From: Actinomycetota bacterium
GTDB lineage: Bacteria > Actinomycetota > Thermoleophilia > Miltoncostaeales > Miltoncostaeaceae
Assembly (NCBI GenBank): GCA_005800465.1
Contig: SYFI01000030.1
Span: 1 to 37,317 of the forward strand
Direction: 5' to 3'
Length of the DNA: 37,317 nucleotides
Shown here one piece after another: positions 18,042 to 27,750 of the stretch. The notes beneath the pieces are model-generated. The model saw nothing but the letters and a program-made list of their open reading frames with translations. It was not told where the DNA came from and did no database searches. The position numbers and the translations under genes were made by a program. How positions within the stretch are numbered: position 1 is the first letter of the stretch; each line of letters begins with the position of its first letter.

Positions 18042-18637
18042 CCCCCGAGGACGAGCACCACGTCGACGTCAGGCTGCACCGTGACGGCCTCCGATTCGAT
18101 GGTGCTTCCCGCGACCAGGGCATCTTCCGACTTCGCGCCCAGATCTGCAGCAACCTGCTTGGCGGCGACGTCCTGACCGGTGCGGAAGTACGCGATGGTC
18201 GTCGGCTGCGCGGCAGCGTTGCCCTTGCCCACATTCACGTACCCGATGGCCTGCGCCTGCGACTGCGTCTTGGCAGCCAGGCCCTTGGTGGCGGTGCCGT
18301 TGAGCACCACCAACTTGATCTGGTCACGGGCCGGTGCACCGGAGATGGTGGAGCCCGTTGTACCGGTAGTCCCCGTGGTCCCTGTGGTGTCAACGGTCGC
18401 CGTAGTGCCCACGGTGTCGATGGCAGCGCTGGTGGCGGTGGTATCGGTGGGTGCAACGGTGGCGGTGGTCTCAATCGCCTGACCGACCGGCGGCAGCGTA
18501 AGGCCGCCACCGTCGCCACGGGCGAACCACCCGATGACAAAGCCGATGACGATGCACGAAACACCTAGGAGCACAGGACGTGCCCAGCCGTTGGTGCTGC
18601 CGCGAGATGAGTCGTTTGCAGCCATAACCGTCGACAC
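18038..18637 (-). CDS. Single-pass membrane protein with Thr-rich linker and LytR C-terminal-like domain
   Basis: TM helix VLLGVSCIVIGFVIGWFA, TTGTTGTTG linker, IKLVVLNGTATKGLAAKTQSQAQAIGYVNV... Confidence 0.8.
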   Translation of the reverse strand: MSTVMAANDSSRGSTNGWARPVLLGVSCIVIGFVIGWFARGDGGGLTLPPVGQAIETTATVAPTDTTATSAAIDTVGTTATVDTTGTTGTTGTTGSTISGAPARDQIKLVVLNGTATKGLAAKTQSQAQAIGYVNVGKGNAAAQPTTIAYFRTGQDVAAKQVAADLGAKSEDALVAGSTIESEAVTVQPDVDVVLVLGG

Positions 18638-18852
18638 TCTACCCCAACATCACGATGTGTGTGTCACGGAGCCCGTTGGCAGTGCTCGGCGCCGGGGGCT
18701 GCTGCTATGTTTCCAGCAGGTCGCAGGGCCATCTGGCGCCAGCAATTGTTGATCCGCGCCGATCGCCTCCGACCTCCTTGTCCGCATCGGTTCCCCCTTG
18801 GGGCCGACGCCCGTAATGCCCCACAGGCACGGGCCGAAATGTGCGAGATGGC

Positions 18853-21381
18853 ATGACTGCATCCTCAGAGACCACCGAGGTCCTCGCCCCCGCCGAGCGG
18901 CTTCTGGCTGCGCTCGCCGATCCGGCGAGCTGGTGGCCCGACGTCGTGCTGCGTGAGCACCAGATAGAGGCCCTCGACGAGCTCGCCGTGCGGCTGCGTG
19001 CAGGTGAATCGCGCACATGGGTGGATGCCCCCACTGGGTCGGGCAAGACCATCACCTTCTGCGCACTTGCCGCAGCGCTCGACGGATCAGCACTCATTCT
19101 CGTTCCCCGCCGCAACCTGGCCGAGCAGACCGCCACCGCACTGCAGACCTTCTTCCCCAGCCTCAAGTTCACGGTGGACGGGGTGGCGGGCATCGGGACC
19201 CCGGGGGTGACCATTTGTACGTATCAGGCGGCGCTCCGCCATGTAGATGAGGCCGATTGGGAGTCGGTGACTTTGCTGGTGTGCGATGAGGCCCACACCA
19301 CGCTGGGCCAGCAGACCCGCAAGATGATCGACAACGCGACCAACGCGATCGTGGTGGGATTCACCGCAACTCCGGCCACCACAACGGGCCATGTGGAGCA
19401 GGTGTTCGGTCCGGTGGCCACCACGCTCGACCGCCAGGCGGCGATCGACCGCGGAATCCTGTGCCCGCTCAGGTCGCTGCGCGTGGAGCGGGCCGTCGAC
19501 CTTTCCGACGTCACTCGCGTGCGCGGTGACTTCGACCAGGCCAGTCTGGGTCGCGCCCTCGACCGTGCGTTGTGGCACCGCGCCTGTGCCGATGTGTGGT
19601 CAGAGCACTTCCAGCCGCTGGGGCTCGCCGGCGTGGCCTACACGGCAACCGTTGCGCAGGCGCATGCCCTGGCCGACGAGATGGTCGAGCGGGGCGTGCG
19701 CGCCGCCGCGGTGTCGGGGCAGACGCAGAGCAGGGAATTGCAAAAGGTCCTCAGACAGTTCGGGGCCGGCGAAATTGACGTGCTGTGCAACGCCGACCTG
19801 CTCACCGAGGGCTGGGACGAGACCCGTGCCGCGGTGGTCATGCATCTGGCGCCCACCACGTCGGAGCGTGTGTTCGTGCAGCGCCTGGGCCGCGTGATGC
19901 GCCCGGCCCCCGAGAAGGAAGCCGTGTCGGTGGAGTTCCTGCCGGTGGGTGACCCCATGGGCGTGCAGACCAGCCACGACCTGTTTGGTGAGGGCTGGTA
20001 CAAGCCGCTCGGTCGTGTTGCCGGGCCCCCTGAGGGCGGCGAGCGGGGCAAGCTTGCACGGGCGGCCGCGGTGCTGGCCGAACAGGACGGCGGGCGTGCG
20101 AGCCTGGTGAACCCACGTGCCAGTGCCAGCGCGCTGGTGAAGGGGTTCGTCGATGGCGGCTGGCGCGAGGCTGACCCCGGCGACATCCCCATGGGCGTTA
20201 TGGAGGAGTGGGTGGAGGCCGCCGCCAACGACACCGATTGGTCTGAAGTGGCCGAGCGGGTGTCGGCCGGCTTCGACGTGCGCGGGGCGCATGCCTGGTG
20301 GGCACTGTCCGGCGTGGTGGCACGCAAGGCGCAAAACGGCGACGAGCAGCCGCTGTGGCGGGCATGGGCGCTGGCACTGCTGGTGCACCCCGAACTGCGT
20401 CAGGCACTGCCCGAAGATGCCCCACGCGCGGTGCTCGACCGCCTTCGCATGACGGCCCGCGAACGCATCCGCGCGTTGTGGTTCCACGCCGATCAGGATG
20501 GCAAGTGGGACAGCGTGGCCTCGCTCGAGCAGCAGGGGCGATCGGCCGAACGCCGCCGCCGTTGGTCGGCCCTCGACTCGGCATCGGCGTGGGCGCCCTC
20601 CTGGGCCTGGGAGGTATCTCGTGGGTTGGCTGATGTCAGCCGTCCCGGTCGTAATCAGGAGCTGCACCGCATTGCGAAGTGGGAGTCGCAGCACCTGATC
20701 GAGAACGGCGGCGACGTGGGCCTCATCGGGCTGTGGTTGCGCGCCGTGGGCGCGCCGGCCCCCGATCCCATTGCCCCACCTGACGGTGAACTGCCGCTCA
20801 AGCCGGGCGTGGCCGGACGTCTGGTGCTGGCCCTTGGCCCGGGCGACGTGCCGCAGAAGAGCGAGGACATCCGTATCGCCAGCCGTGCCGCGGGTGCCTG
20901 CGGCGGATGGGCGGCGCTTCGCGGCGCGCTGGATGCAATCGACTGGACAACGCCCGACGGCCGCCGTGCGCTGCGCGCCGCCGTGGGCACCCGCAATGCG
21001 CGTGCCCTGCAGAACCGGCGCGCGTGGAACCAACTGCGCCCCAAGTGTCCGCGCTTGCCCCCGGCCGAGGATGTGGGAATCGGCGAGCCGCCAAAGAGCG
21101 GAGGCGATGACGCCGCCGGAAAGCGCCGTCGCCGCCGTCGCCGCAAGTTGAGTACCGCCGATGTGGCCAATGGCACCTCGCCGCCCAAGGAGACGGCGAA
21201 GGAGAAGCCCGCCGCCGCCCCGGCTGCACCGCAAGGTGCATCGGCACCGGGCGATGGTGCGCCAGCTGAGGCACCGAGCTCCCCACGTAAGCGCCGCCGC
21301 CGCCATCGCAAGAAGGCCGCAGGTGCGGGCAGCGGTTCGGGCGCAGCCGATTCCACGACCGGCGCTCCCCCGGGCGAATGA
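18853..21381 (+). CDS. SF2 DEAD/DEAH-box helicase with long uncharacterised C-terminal region and Arg-rich tail
   Basis: Walker A DAPTGSGKT, DEAH, GFTATPA, FVQRLGRVMRP; tail KRRRRRRRK and SPRKRRRRHRKK. ATG 18853 chosen over GTG 18841. Confidence 0.9.
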   Translation: MTASSETTEVLAPAERLLAALADPASWWPDVVLREHQIEALDELAVRLRAGESRTWVDAPTGSGKTITFCALAAALDGSALILVPRRNLAEQTATALQTFFPSLKFTVDGVAGIGTPGVTICTYQAALRHVDEADWESVTLLVCDEAHTTLGQQTRKMIDNATNAIVVGFTATPATTTGHVEQVFGPVATTLDRQAAIDRGILCPLRSLRVERAVDLSDVTRVRGDFDQASLGRALDRALWHRACADVWSEHFQPLGLAGVAYTATVAQAHALADEMVERGVRAAAVSGQTQSRELQKVLRQFGAGEIDVLCNADLLTEGWDETRAAVVMHLAPTTSERVFVQRLGRVMRPAPEKEAVSVEFLPVGDPMGVQTSHDLFGEGWYKPLGRVAGPPEGGERGKLARAAAVLAEQDGGRASLVNPRASASALVKGFVDGGWREADPGDIPMGVMEEWVEAAANDTDWSEVAERVSAGFDVRGAHAWWALSGVVARKAQNGDEQPLWRAWALALLVHPELRQALPEDAPRAVLDRLRMTARERIRALWFHADQDGKWDSVASLEQQGRSAERRRRWSALDSASAWAPSWAWEVSRGLADVSRPGRNQELHRIAKWESQHLIENGGDVGLIGLWLRAVGAPAPDPIAPPDGELPLKPGVAGRLVLALGPGDVPQKSEDIRIASRAAGACGGWAALRGALDAIDWTTPDGRRALRAAVGTRNARALQNRRAWNQLRPKCPRLPPAEDVGIGEPPKSGGDDAAGKRRRRRRRKLSTADVANGTSPPKETAKEKPAAAPAAPQGASAPGDGAPAEAPSSPRKRRRRHRKKAAGAGSGSGAADSTTGAPPGE

Positions 21382-21644
21382 CTGACGGCTCCTCCGCTGC
21401 ACCGCCCGGGGGCGCGGGCGCCGTGGCCGATCGCCGGTGGGCCCGGGTGCGCGAGATCGCGGCCGATATCACCCGGCTGGAGGCCGCGGAGCGTGCAGAT
21501 GGCCTGAGCGATGGTGAGCTCACAGAGTTGGCCCGCTTGCGACTGGCGGCCGAACGCGCGAGCGCCCGGGCGATTCTGGCCGACGAATTGGCGGACAGCA
21601 TCGCAGTGGCCGAGCGTGTGAAGCGCGCCGCTCCGGGGGCATAG
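21378..21644 (+). CDS. Small hypothetical protein (88 aa), translationally coupled to the helicase
   Basis: ATGA overlap with helicase stop; charged helical C-terminal half. Confidence 0.55.
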   Translation: MTDGSSAAPPGGAGAVADRRWARVREIAADITRLEAAERADGLSDGELTELARLRLAAERASARAILADELADSIAVAERVKRAAPGA

Positions 21645-21799
21645 TGATGGCGCTGGTAACTGTCGGGCTCGTGCTGGGTCTGCGATCGCACCGGCAGGCG
21701 CATGGCATACCGGAACCTCGATTCTTCAGCGGATCTTAAGAACCCTTACCACGGCCTTCACATTGACGACCTACGGTGGCACCCGTGCACGATGAAGAA

Positions 21800-22750
21800 A
21801 TGACAGGCGCACTCCCGCCGCTGAGCCCCCGCCCCGCATCCGGTGACGGCCTTCCGCCGCTCGCCCCGCGGGCATCGCAGGGCGCGCAGGGACTTCCGCC
21901 GGTCGAGTCGGTTGCCCGCACCGGCGCCACGGCCTCACCCGATGCCCCGCCGCCGCCGAGATCGACGACACCGCCGAAGGCACCTGAGACGCCGCAGGCG
22001 CCACGCGAACGGGCCGTTCGCATGCGGGTGGTCACGCTGGTGGTGGTGGCCGCAGCCGCAGGTGCCATCGGCGGTGGGCTCGCCGCATCGTTCCTTGGCG
22101 GTGATGATCAGGGTGCGGCCTCTGGAGCAACCGGCAGCAGCCAGGCGGTGCCCACCGCCTCGGCCGCCGATTCGGCGATCATGCCGCTGCAGGACGCCAT
22201 CTCCAGCGTGAGGCCATCGGTGGTGCAGGTACGCACTGCGGGGGGGCAGGGCAGTGGCGTGGTCATGCAGTCGCGCGGGCTCATCATCACCAACAATCAT
22301 GTGGCCGGTGCCAAGGGCACCAAGGTGACGGTGGTAACCGCCGATAACCGCGAGGTGCCCGCCGTGGTGGTGGCGAGCGACCCCCAGCGCGATCTGGATG
22401 TACTGAGGCCGCAGGGGTCGGTGGGACCGGGTGCCGCGTTGGCGGCCGAGCCGGATGCCGGTCTGCGTGCCGGCGACACGGTGTTTGCCATCGGTAGCCC
22501 ATTTGGGCTCATGAACACGGTCACAGTCGGCGTGGTCAGTGCCGTCAACCGCCCCGGTGATTCGGGTCAGCCCATGATCCAGACCGATGCGCCCATCAAT
22601 CCCGGCAACTCCGGGGGTGGTCTGTTTGACCTCCGCGGTCGTCTGGTGGGAGTTCCCACATCAATCAACAGTCCGGTGCCCGGCAACGTGGGCATCGGCT
22701 TTGCCGTGACCTCTGCCGAGGTACAGCGGATGCTTAAGTCAGTGAAGTGA
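21800..22750 (+). CDS. Membrane-anchored HtrA/DegP-like serine protease (S1C), no PDZ domain evident
   Basis: TM helix then GVVMQSRGLIITNNHV (His), SDPQRDLDVL (Asp), DAPINPGNSGGGLFD (Ser); ends shortly after the protease domain. Confidence 0.9.
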   Translation: MTGALPPLSPRPASGDGLPPLAPRASQGAQGLPPVESVARTGATASPDAPPPPRSTTPPKAPETPQAPRERAVRMRVVTLVVVAAAAGAIGGGLAASFLGGDDQGAASGATGSSQAVPTASAADSAIMPLQDAISSVRPSVVQVRTAGGQGSGVVMQSRGLIITNNHVAGAKGTKVTVVTADNREVPAVVVASDPQRDLDVLRPQGSVGPGAALAAEPDAGLRAGDTVFAIGSPFGLMNTVTVGVVSAVNRPGDSGQPMIQTDAPINPGNSGGGLFDLRGRLVGVPTSINSPVPGNVGIGFAVTSAEVQRMLKSVK

Positions 22751-23790
22751 TGAACGATCAAGGAGCAGTGCCAGTGAACGACGATCCCATTCCCGTGCCG
22801 GACGCCGACGCATCGCCGCGCGACCGGCTTGAGGCCGTGCTCTACGAGCTGCGCCGCGTGGTGGTGGGGCAGGACGAGCTGCTTGACCGCGTGCTCGTGG
22901 CCCTGCTCGCCCGTGGCCACGTGCTGCTTGAGGGCGTGCCCGGCCTTGCCAAGACCCTCACACTCGAGACCGTGGCCAAGGTGAGCGGTGGCGACTTCCA
23001 TCGCATCCAGTTCACGCCCGACCTGGTGCCGAGTGACGTGGTGGGCGGGCAGGTGCTCACCCGTGACGGCGACTTCACCACGCGGCTGGGGCCTGTGTTC
23101 GCAAACTTCGTGCTGGCCGCCGAGATCAACCGGGCACCCGCAAAGGTGCAGAGCGCGCTCCTCGAGGTGATGGCCGAGGGCCACGCATCGATCGCCGGCG
23201 AGACGCACGCCACACCGACGCCATTCTTCGTGCTGGCCACGCAGAACCCCATTGAGAGCGAGGGCGTGTCCGCACTGCCTGAGGCGCAGCTCGACCGATT
23301 CATCTTCAAGCTGGTGGTCGACTACCCGCCAGTGGCCGATGAAGAGGAGATCGTGCGCCGCATGGCCAGCGATCCGCCGGCCGCCCGCAGGCTGCTCGAC
23401 CCCGCGCAGATCATGGAGCTTCAGGCGATCGCCGACGAGGTGTTTGTAGACCACCGGGTGCGCACCTACGCCGTGCAGCTGGTGACCGCCACGCGTAACC
23501 CGGCTGAGGCCGGGTTGCCTGACCTGGCCCCGTATCTGGAGCTGGGTGGGTCGCCACGCGCAAGCCTGTCGCTCATCCGCGGTGCCCGCGCACTCGCCGT
23601 GATGCGCGGCCGGGGGTACGTGTTGCCCGAGGACGTCGCAGCGCTCTACCACGACGCCCTGCGCCACCGCATCGTGCTCAGTTACGAGGCCCTGGCCGCA
23701 GAGGTGAAGCCGGAGCAGGTGCTCGACCGCATCCTGGCGGCAGTCGCACAGCCGAAGGTGGAGATCGGTGGCGGGCGCAACGTCGCCTGA
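22750..23790 (+). CDS. MoxR family AAA+ ATPase
   Basis: VVGQDELLDRVLVALLARGHVLLEGVPGLAKT; FANFVLAAEINRAPAKVQSALLEVMAEG; FFVLATQNPIE. Confidence 0.96.
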   Translation: MNDQGAVPVNDDPIPVPDADASPRDRLEAVLYELRRVVVGQDELLDRVLVALLARGHVLLEGVPGLAKTLTLETVAKVSGGDFHRIQFTPDLVPSDVVGGQVLTRDGDFTTRLGPVFANFVLAAEINRAPAKVQSALLEVMAEGHASIAGETHATPTPFFVLATQNPIESEGVSALPEAQLDRFIFKLVVDYPPVADEEEIVRRMASDPPAARRLLDPAQIMELQAIADEVFVDHRVRTYAVQLVTATRNPAEAGLPDLAPYLELGGSPRASLSLIRGARALAVMRGRGYVLPEDVAALYHDALRHRIVLSYEALAAEVKPEQVLDRILAAVAQPKVEIGGGRNVA

Positions 23791-23791
23791 C

Positions 23792-24694
23792 ATGACCCGA
23801 TCTGACGCCAGCGCCGAAGCACTGCTTCGTCGCGTGGACGTCAGGGTCGGTCGCCGTCTCGACGGCCTGCTGCAGGGTGAGCGCCAGGGGCGCCGCCCCG
23901 GGCCGGGTGGCGATGCGTCGCTCACCCGTGCCTACGAGCCGGGTGATGACGTGCGGTGGATCGACTGGCCGCTGACCGCGCGGTCGGTTGATGCCATGGT
24001 GCGCGTCCCTGAGCTCGAGCCGGTGCTCACCGCGTGGGCCTTGGTGGACATGTCGCCGTCAATGATGTTCGGCACGCACGGCGGCACGAAGATCGCCCAG
24101 GCCCGTGAGGTGCTGGCGGCAATGGGCGTGGTGCTGCGTCGACGTGGTGACCGTCTGGGTATTGCGGCCACCACCACCGGCGCACTCGATCTGATCCGGC
24201 CCCCACGCGGGGATCGCCGGGGTCTGGTCAACGCCGTGGCGGCTGTGGATGCGATGCAGCCCGACCTGTCGCCAGGACGCACCGACCTTGCACACGCCAT
24301 CACGCTGCTCGGCCGCGTGGCCCGCCACAGGGGCATGGTGGCCATCATCAGCGACATGCCGTGGTCGCCGGGTCTGGAGCGCGCCATCGGGGGTCTTGGC
24401 CGTCGTCACGACGTGGTGGTGGTGGAGGTCCGCGATCGCCGTGAACGCGAAATGCCCGAGGTGGGAACGATCCCGCTGCGCGACTTGGAGACCGGCCGCA
24501 CGTTATTGGTGGACACCAATGACCCGGCATTTCAGGCGCGATTTCGGGCTGCGGTTGCCGATGCCGAGACGCGCCGCAAGGGCATGATCGCCCGCACCGG
24601 GGCGCGGTACGTCGCCATTGAGCCCGGCCGCGACTGGCTGCTCGACATGGCCCGTGCGCTGTCGCAGAGATCGCGCCGGAGGCTGGCCTCGTGA
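23792..24694 (+). CDS. DUF58 domain protein
   Basis: GRRPGPGGDASLTRAYEPGDDVRWIDWPLTARS signature, immediately downstream of moxR. Confidence 0.93.
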   Translation: MTRSDASAEALLRRVDVRVGRRLDGLLQGERQGRRPGPGGDASLTRAYEPGDDVRWIDWPLTARSVDAMVRVPELEPVLTAWALVDMSPSMMFGTHGGTKIAQAREVLAAMGVVLRRRGDRLGIAATTTGALDLIRPPRGDRRGLVNAVAAVDAMQPDLSPGRTDLAHAITLLGRVARHRGMVAIISDMPWSPGLERAIGGLGRRHDVVVVEVRDRREREMPEVGTIPLRDLETGRTLLVDTNDPAFQARFRAAVADAETRRKGMIARTGARYVAIEPGRDWLLDMARALSQRSRRRLAS

Positions 24695-25629
24695 GCTTCG
24701 CGTACCCGTGGCTGCTGCTGTTGCTCGTGCCGCTTGCCGTGGGCGTGGTGTGGTGGGTGTGGCGCGACCGCAGGGGCGTGACCAGCCACGCAGCCATTCC
24801 ATTTGCCGACCTCGACCTGATAGCCATGGCCACCCCGCGCCGCCGCTCGACCCGTTGGCTGCCGGGCATGCTGTTGGTGCTGGCCATCGCCGGGTCAACC
24901 GTTGCGCTCGCCCGCCCGCAGACCATGACCAGTGTGCCCCGCGACGAGGGCAGCATCATGCTTGCCATTGACGTATCGGGGTCAATGGCAGCTGACGACA
25001 TCCAGCCATATCGCCTTCGTGCCGCGCAGGATGCCGCCGTGGCATTCGCCGACAAGGTCCCGCGACAGTTCCAGGTGGGGCTGGTGGCATTCAGCGGTCA
25101 GGCCAACGTGCTGCTGCCGCCGAGCACCGATCGCGATGCCTTCAAGCGCGCGGTGAATTCGCTGATAGCTGACGGGGCCACCGCCAGCGGTGAGGCCATT
25201 GTCAGTTCGCTTGACGCCATCCGGTCCACGCAGCCGGGTGCCACCAAGTTGCGTAGCGCGCGGATCCTGTTGCTGAGCGATGGCGCGAACACCGTGGGCA
25301 CGCTGCCCCAGGACGCAGCCCAGCAGGCCAAGGATGCCGGGGTGCCCGTGTACACCGTGGCGCTCGGCACAGCTGACGGCCAGCTGCCCGACGGCCGCCG
25401 GGTTCCGCCGGATCCCGAGTCGCTCGCCGCCGTGGCTGAGATCACCGGCGGCCAGTCATTTGAGAGCCAGGACGCCGACTCGCTGGATCAGGTGTACGGC
25501 GACCTTGGCACGTTCATCGGCACCCGCCAGGTGATGGGCGAGGCCACCTCGTGGCCCGCCGGCATCGCCGCCCTTCTGCTCATCCTCGCCGGCATCGCCG
25601 CCTGGCGCGTCAGCCCGAGGCTTCCCTGA
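24691..25629 (+). CDS. VWA-domain membrane protein (BatA-like)
   Basis: MIDAS MLAIDVSGSM, N- and C-terminal TM helices. Confidence 0.93.
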   Translation: MSFAYPWLLLLLVPLAVGVVWWVWRDRRGVTSHAAIPFADLDLIAMATPRRRSTRWLPGMLLVLAIAGSTVALARPQTMTSVPRDEGSIMLAIDVSGSMAADDIQPYRLRAAQDAAVAFADKVPRQFQVGLVAFSGQANVLLPPSTDRDAFKRAVNSLIADGATASGEAIVSSLDAIRSTQPGATKLRSARILLLSDGANTVGTLPQDAAQQAKDAGVPVYTVALGTADGQLPDGRRVPPDPESLAAVAEITGGQSFESQDADSLDQVYGDLGTFIGTRQVMGEATSWPAGIAALLLILAGIAAWRVSPRLP

Positions 25630-26618
25630 TGTTCACGTTCATCAATCCAATGTGGCTCTGGGCCCTGTTGGTGGTGCCCGCGCTCGTGGTGATCGCCGTG
25701 TTGTGGGAGCGCGACCGGTCGAAGGTGGGCCAGGCATTTGCCGACCCGTCGGTGATGGCCATCGGGTCGGACCGCCGCGCACGCACGCTGCGCCGAACCG
25801 CATTGGCGCTGGCCATCCTGGCTGCGGCCATGGGGCCAATCGCGCTTGCCCGCCCAGCGGTGGACACCACCGAGCAGAAGCACCAGGGCGCCGTGATACT
25901 TGAGATCGACACCTCGAAGAGCATGCAGAAGACCGACCTGCTGCCCAACCGGCTGGATGCCGCCAAGGTCGCAGCAAACCAGTTCCTCGACTCCGCACCG
26001 GAGGAGGTTCTGGTGGGGCTGGTGACCTTCTCGGACCGCGCCGTGGTGCAGGTGGCACCCACACTCGACCGCATCGCGGTGCGAAACGCGCTGGATCGCC
26101 TGCAGGTGAAGGAGGGCACGGCACTGGGCGATGCGGTGGCGGCCGGGCTCGGGTCGCTCTCGGGTGCGGGGGTGCTGAACCCGCTGCCGGCATCGCCCGC
26201 GCAGTCGGCCGGGCGCATCATGATCCTCACCGATGGCGCCGGAAATGTGGGTCTGTCCACCGACGACGCCATCGCCCGCGCGCAGGCGGTAAAGGTGCCG
26301 CTCTACACCGTGATGCTGGGCAACGACGCCGGCCGTCCCGATCGTCCTCCTCCGCCGCAGGTGCTGGCGGGCATGGCGACGCAGACCGGCGGCGTCTTTG
26401 CACAGACGACCTCAACGGCCGACCTCACCAAGATCTTTGAGGACCTGGGCGGAGCGCTCACGGTCGTGCCCACGGTGCGAGAACTCACCGTGCTGGCACC
26501 CCTCATTGCCTTGATTCTGCTGGCCATCGCCGGGGTGTTGATGGCGTTCTCGCGCCGCCGCCCCATCGCCACCGGACCTGGTGCCGTCATGCCGGGGCTG
26601 CCTCCGCTGGAGGGCTGA
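25629..26618 (+). CDS. VWA-domain membrane protein (BatA/BatB-like)
   Basis: MIDAS ILEIDTSKSM, RIMILTDGAGNVG; start overlaps previous stop (TGATG). Confidence 0.93.
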   Translation: MFTFINPMWLWALLVVPALVVIAVLWERDRSKVGQAFADPSVMAIGSDRRARTLRRTALALAILAAAMGPIALARPAVDTTEQKHQGAVILEIDTSKSMQKTDLLPNRLDAAKVAANQFLDSAPEEVLVGLVTFSDRAVVQVAPTLDRIAVRNALDRLQVKEGTALGDAVAAGLGSLSGAGVLNPLPASPAQSAGRIMILTDGAGNVGLSTDDAIARAQAVKVPLYTVMLGNDAGRPDRPPPPQVLAGMATQTGGVFAQTTSTADLTKIFEDLGGALTVVPTVRELTVLAPLIALILLAIAGVLMAFSRRRPIATGPGAVMPGLPPLEG

Positions 26619-26630
26619 CCGCGGGGGGCT

Positions 26631-27086
26631 ATGGCCCCTCCGTGCGTAGTGGCTGGGAAACCCCCGCGTCGGGTCGCGGCGGAACGTTCCTTGGTGGGGA
26701 TAACCCCCGTATTTGGCTCGAAATGGGCAGATCCGTGCGTGAATCCACGGGGCGGCACCATCTCGCCGCAGGCCGGTGCCGCTGCCATCGAGAAGGACAT
26801 TCAGCCTGCGCGCGCCGACACGCTTGCCCGCCTACGCGCGCTCACGCCACCACCTTCGCGCCTCGCGCACCTCAAGCACGAGGTGTTGTCCGCGTTTGCC
26901 GTATCGCTCGCCGCCGACAAGGCCACTGCTGGCCACCTCCGCGCGGGCGGCATGCCAACCAACGACCCCAACTCACCGCTGCACGTGCGTGCATCGGCAA
27001 TCAAGTCGAAGATGATGGCCGATCTTGCCGCAGCCGCGAAGCCCATTGCCATCACGGTGCCGCCGGCGCGCAACCTCTGGCCCTAG
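26631..27086 (+). CDS. Hypothetical protein; C-terminal part more convincing than N-terminus
   Basis: Longest ORF in the gap before ktrA; true start may be near GTG ~26740 (VNPRGGTISPQ...). Confidence 0.35.
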   Translation: MAPPCVVAGKPPRRVAAERSLVGITPVFGSKWADPCVNPRGGTISPQAGAAAIEKDIQPARADTLARLRALTPPPSRLAHLKHEVLSAFAVSLAADKATAGHLRAGGMPTNDPNSPLHVRASAIKSKMMADLAAAAKPIAITVPPARNLWP

Positions 27087-27093
27087 CCCAGAG

Positions 27094-27750
27094 TCAATCC
27101 AGGCGGGTGAACGCCTCGACTTTCGCGGCTTCGCCAACCACGAGAAGCTCATCGTCGACCTCGATGACCGTCTCTGCGGCAGCCGGCGTGTAGTCACCAC
27201 CCGGTTTCTTCACGCACACAACGGTGACGTCGTGGCGGCTGCGGATACCAGCCTCCCCAAGACTCTTTCCGGACACGCTCGGTGGCACCATCGTCTCGCC
27301 CATGGCGAAGCGGGGATCAAGCATGACGAAGTCAAGGGCCCGCCCCACGAGGGCGTGGGCCACGCGGTTTCCCATGTCGCGCTCCGGGTAGATGACGCGG
27401 TGCACGCCGATGCGTTCGAGGATGGCCCCGTGGCGGCTTGTCACCGCCTTGGCCCAGACCCGTGGCACGCCGATCTCGAGTATCACCGACGTGGCGAGGA
27501 TGCTCGCCTCGATGTCACTCCCCACCGCGATGAGCGCGGTCCCCACGTCCTCGGCGCCGATCTGGCGTATGGCGTCGATATCGGCGCCGTTTGCCTGCAC
27601 CGCCTGCCCGATGAGGTTCATGTGGTGCTGCACGCGGGCGTCGCTGGCATCCACACCGATGACCTCCTGCCCGAGCGCCACGAGGCCCTCTGCCGCGGCC
27701 GACCCGAACCGGCCGAGTCCGATCACCATGAAATCTGCGCGCTTAGCCAA
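27094..27750 (-). CDS. ktrA: TrkA/KtrA-type potassium uptake regulatory protein
   Basis: ADFMVIGLGRFGSAAAEGLVALGQEVIGVDAS (NAD Rossmann) and TrkA-C region; TTG 27750 overlaps ktrB end. Confidence 0.93.
   Translation of the reverse strand: MAKRADFMVIGLGRFGSAAAEGLVALGQEVIGVDASDARVQHHMNLIGQAVQANGADIDAIRQIGAEDVGTALIAVGSDIEASILATSVILEIGVPRVWAKAVTSRHGAILERIGVHRVIYPERDMGNRVAHALVGRALDFVMLDPRFAMGETMVPPSVSGKSLGEAGIRSRHDVTVVCVKKPGGDYTPAAAETVIEVDDELLVVGEAAKVEAFTRLD

Noticed and set aside
16515-18176. 553-aa plus-strand ORF opposite the LLM-ligase fusion
   Set aside because: Shadow ORF; the minus strand carries diagnostic catalytic motifs.
19600-21402. 600-aa antisense ORF opposite the helicase
   Set aside because: Composition and lack of domains indicate a shadow ORF of a high-GC gene; the plus-strand helicase has clear motifs.
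22567-23925. 452-aa minus-strand ORF opposite moxR
   Set aside because: Shadow ORF with His/Gln/Arg-rich low-information sequence.
26619-26780. Riboswitch-like structured leader (c-di-AMP/ydaO considered because of nearby ktrAB)
   Set aside because: Some hairpins (CCGTGcgtgaatcCACGG) and G/C runs are present, but I could not match the conserved core of ydaO or any other riboswitch class, and ktrB is transcribed from the opposite strand about 2.3 kb away.
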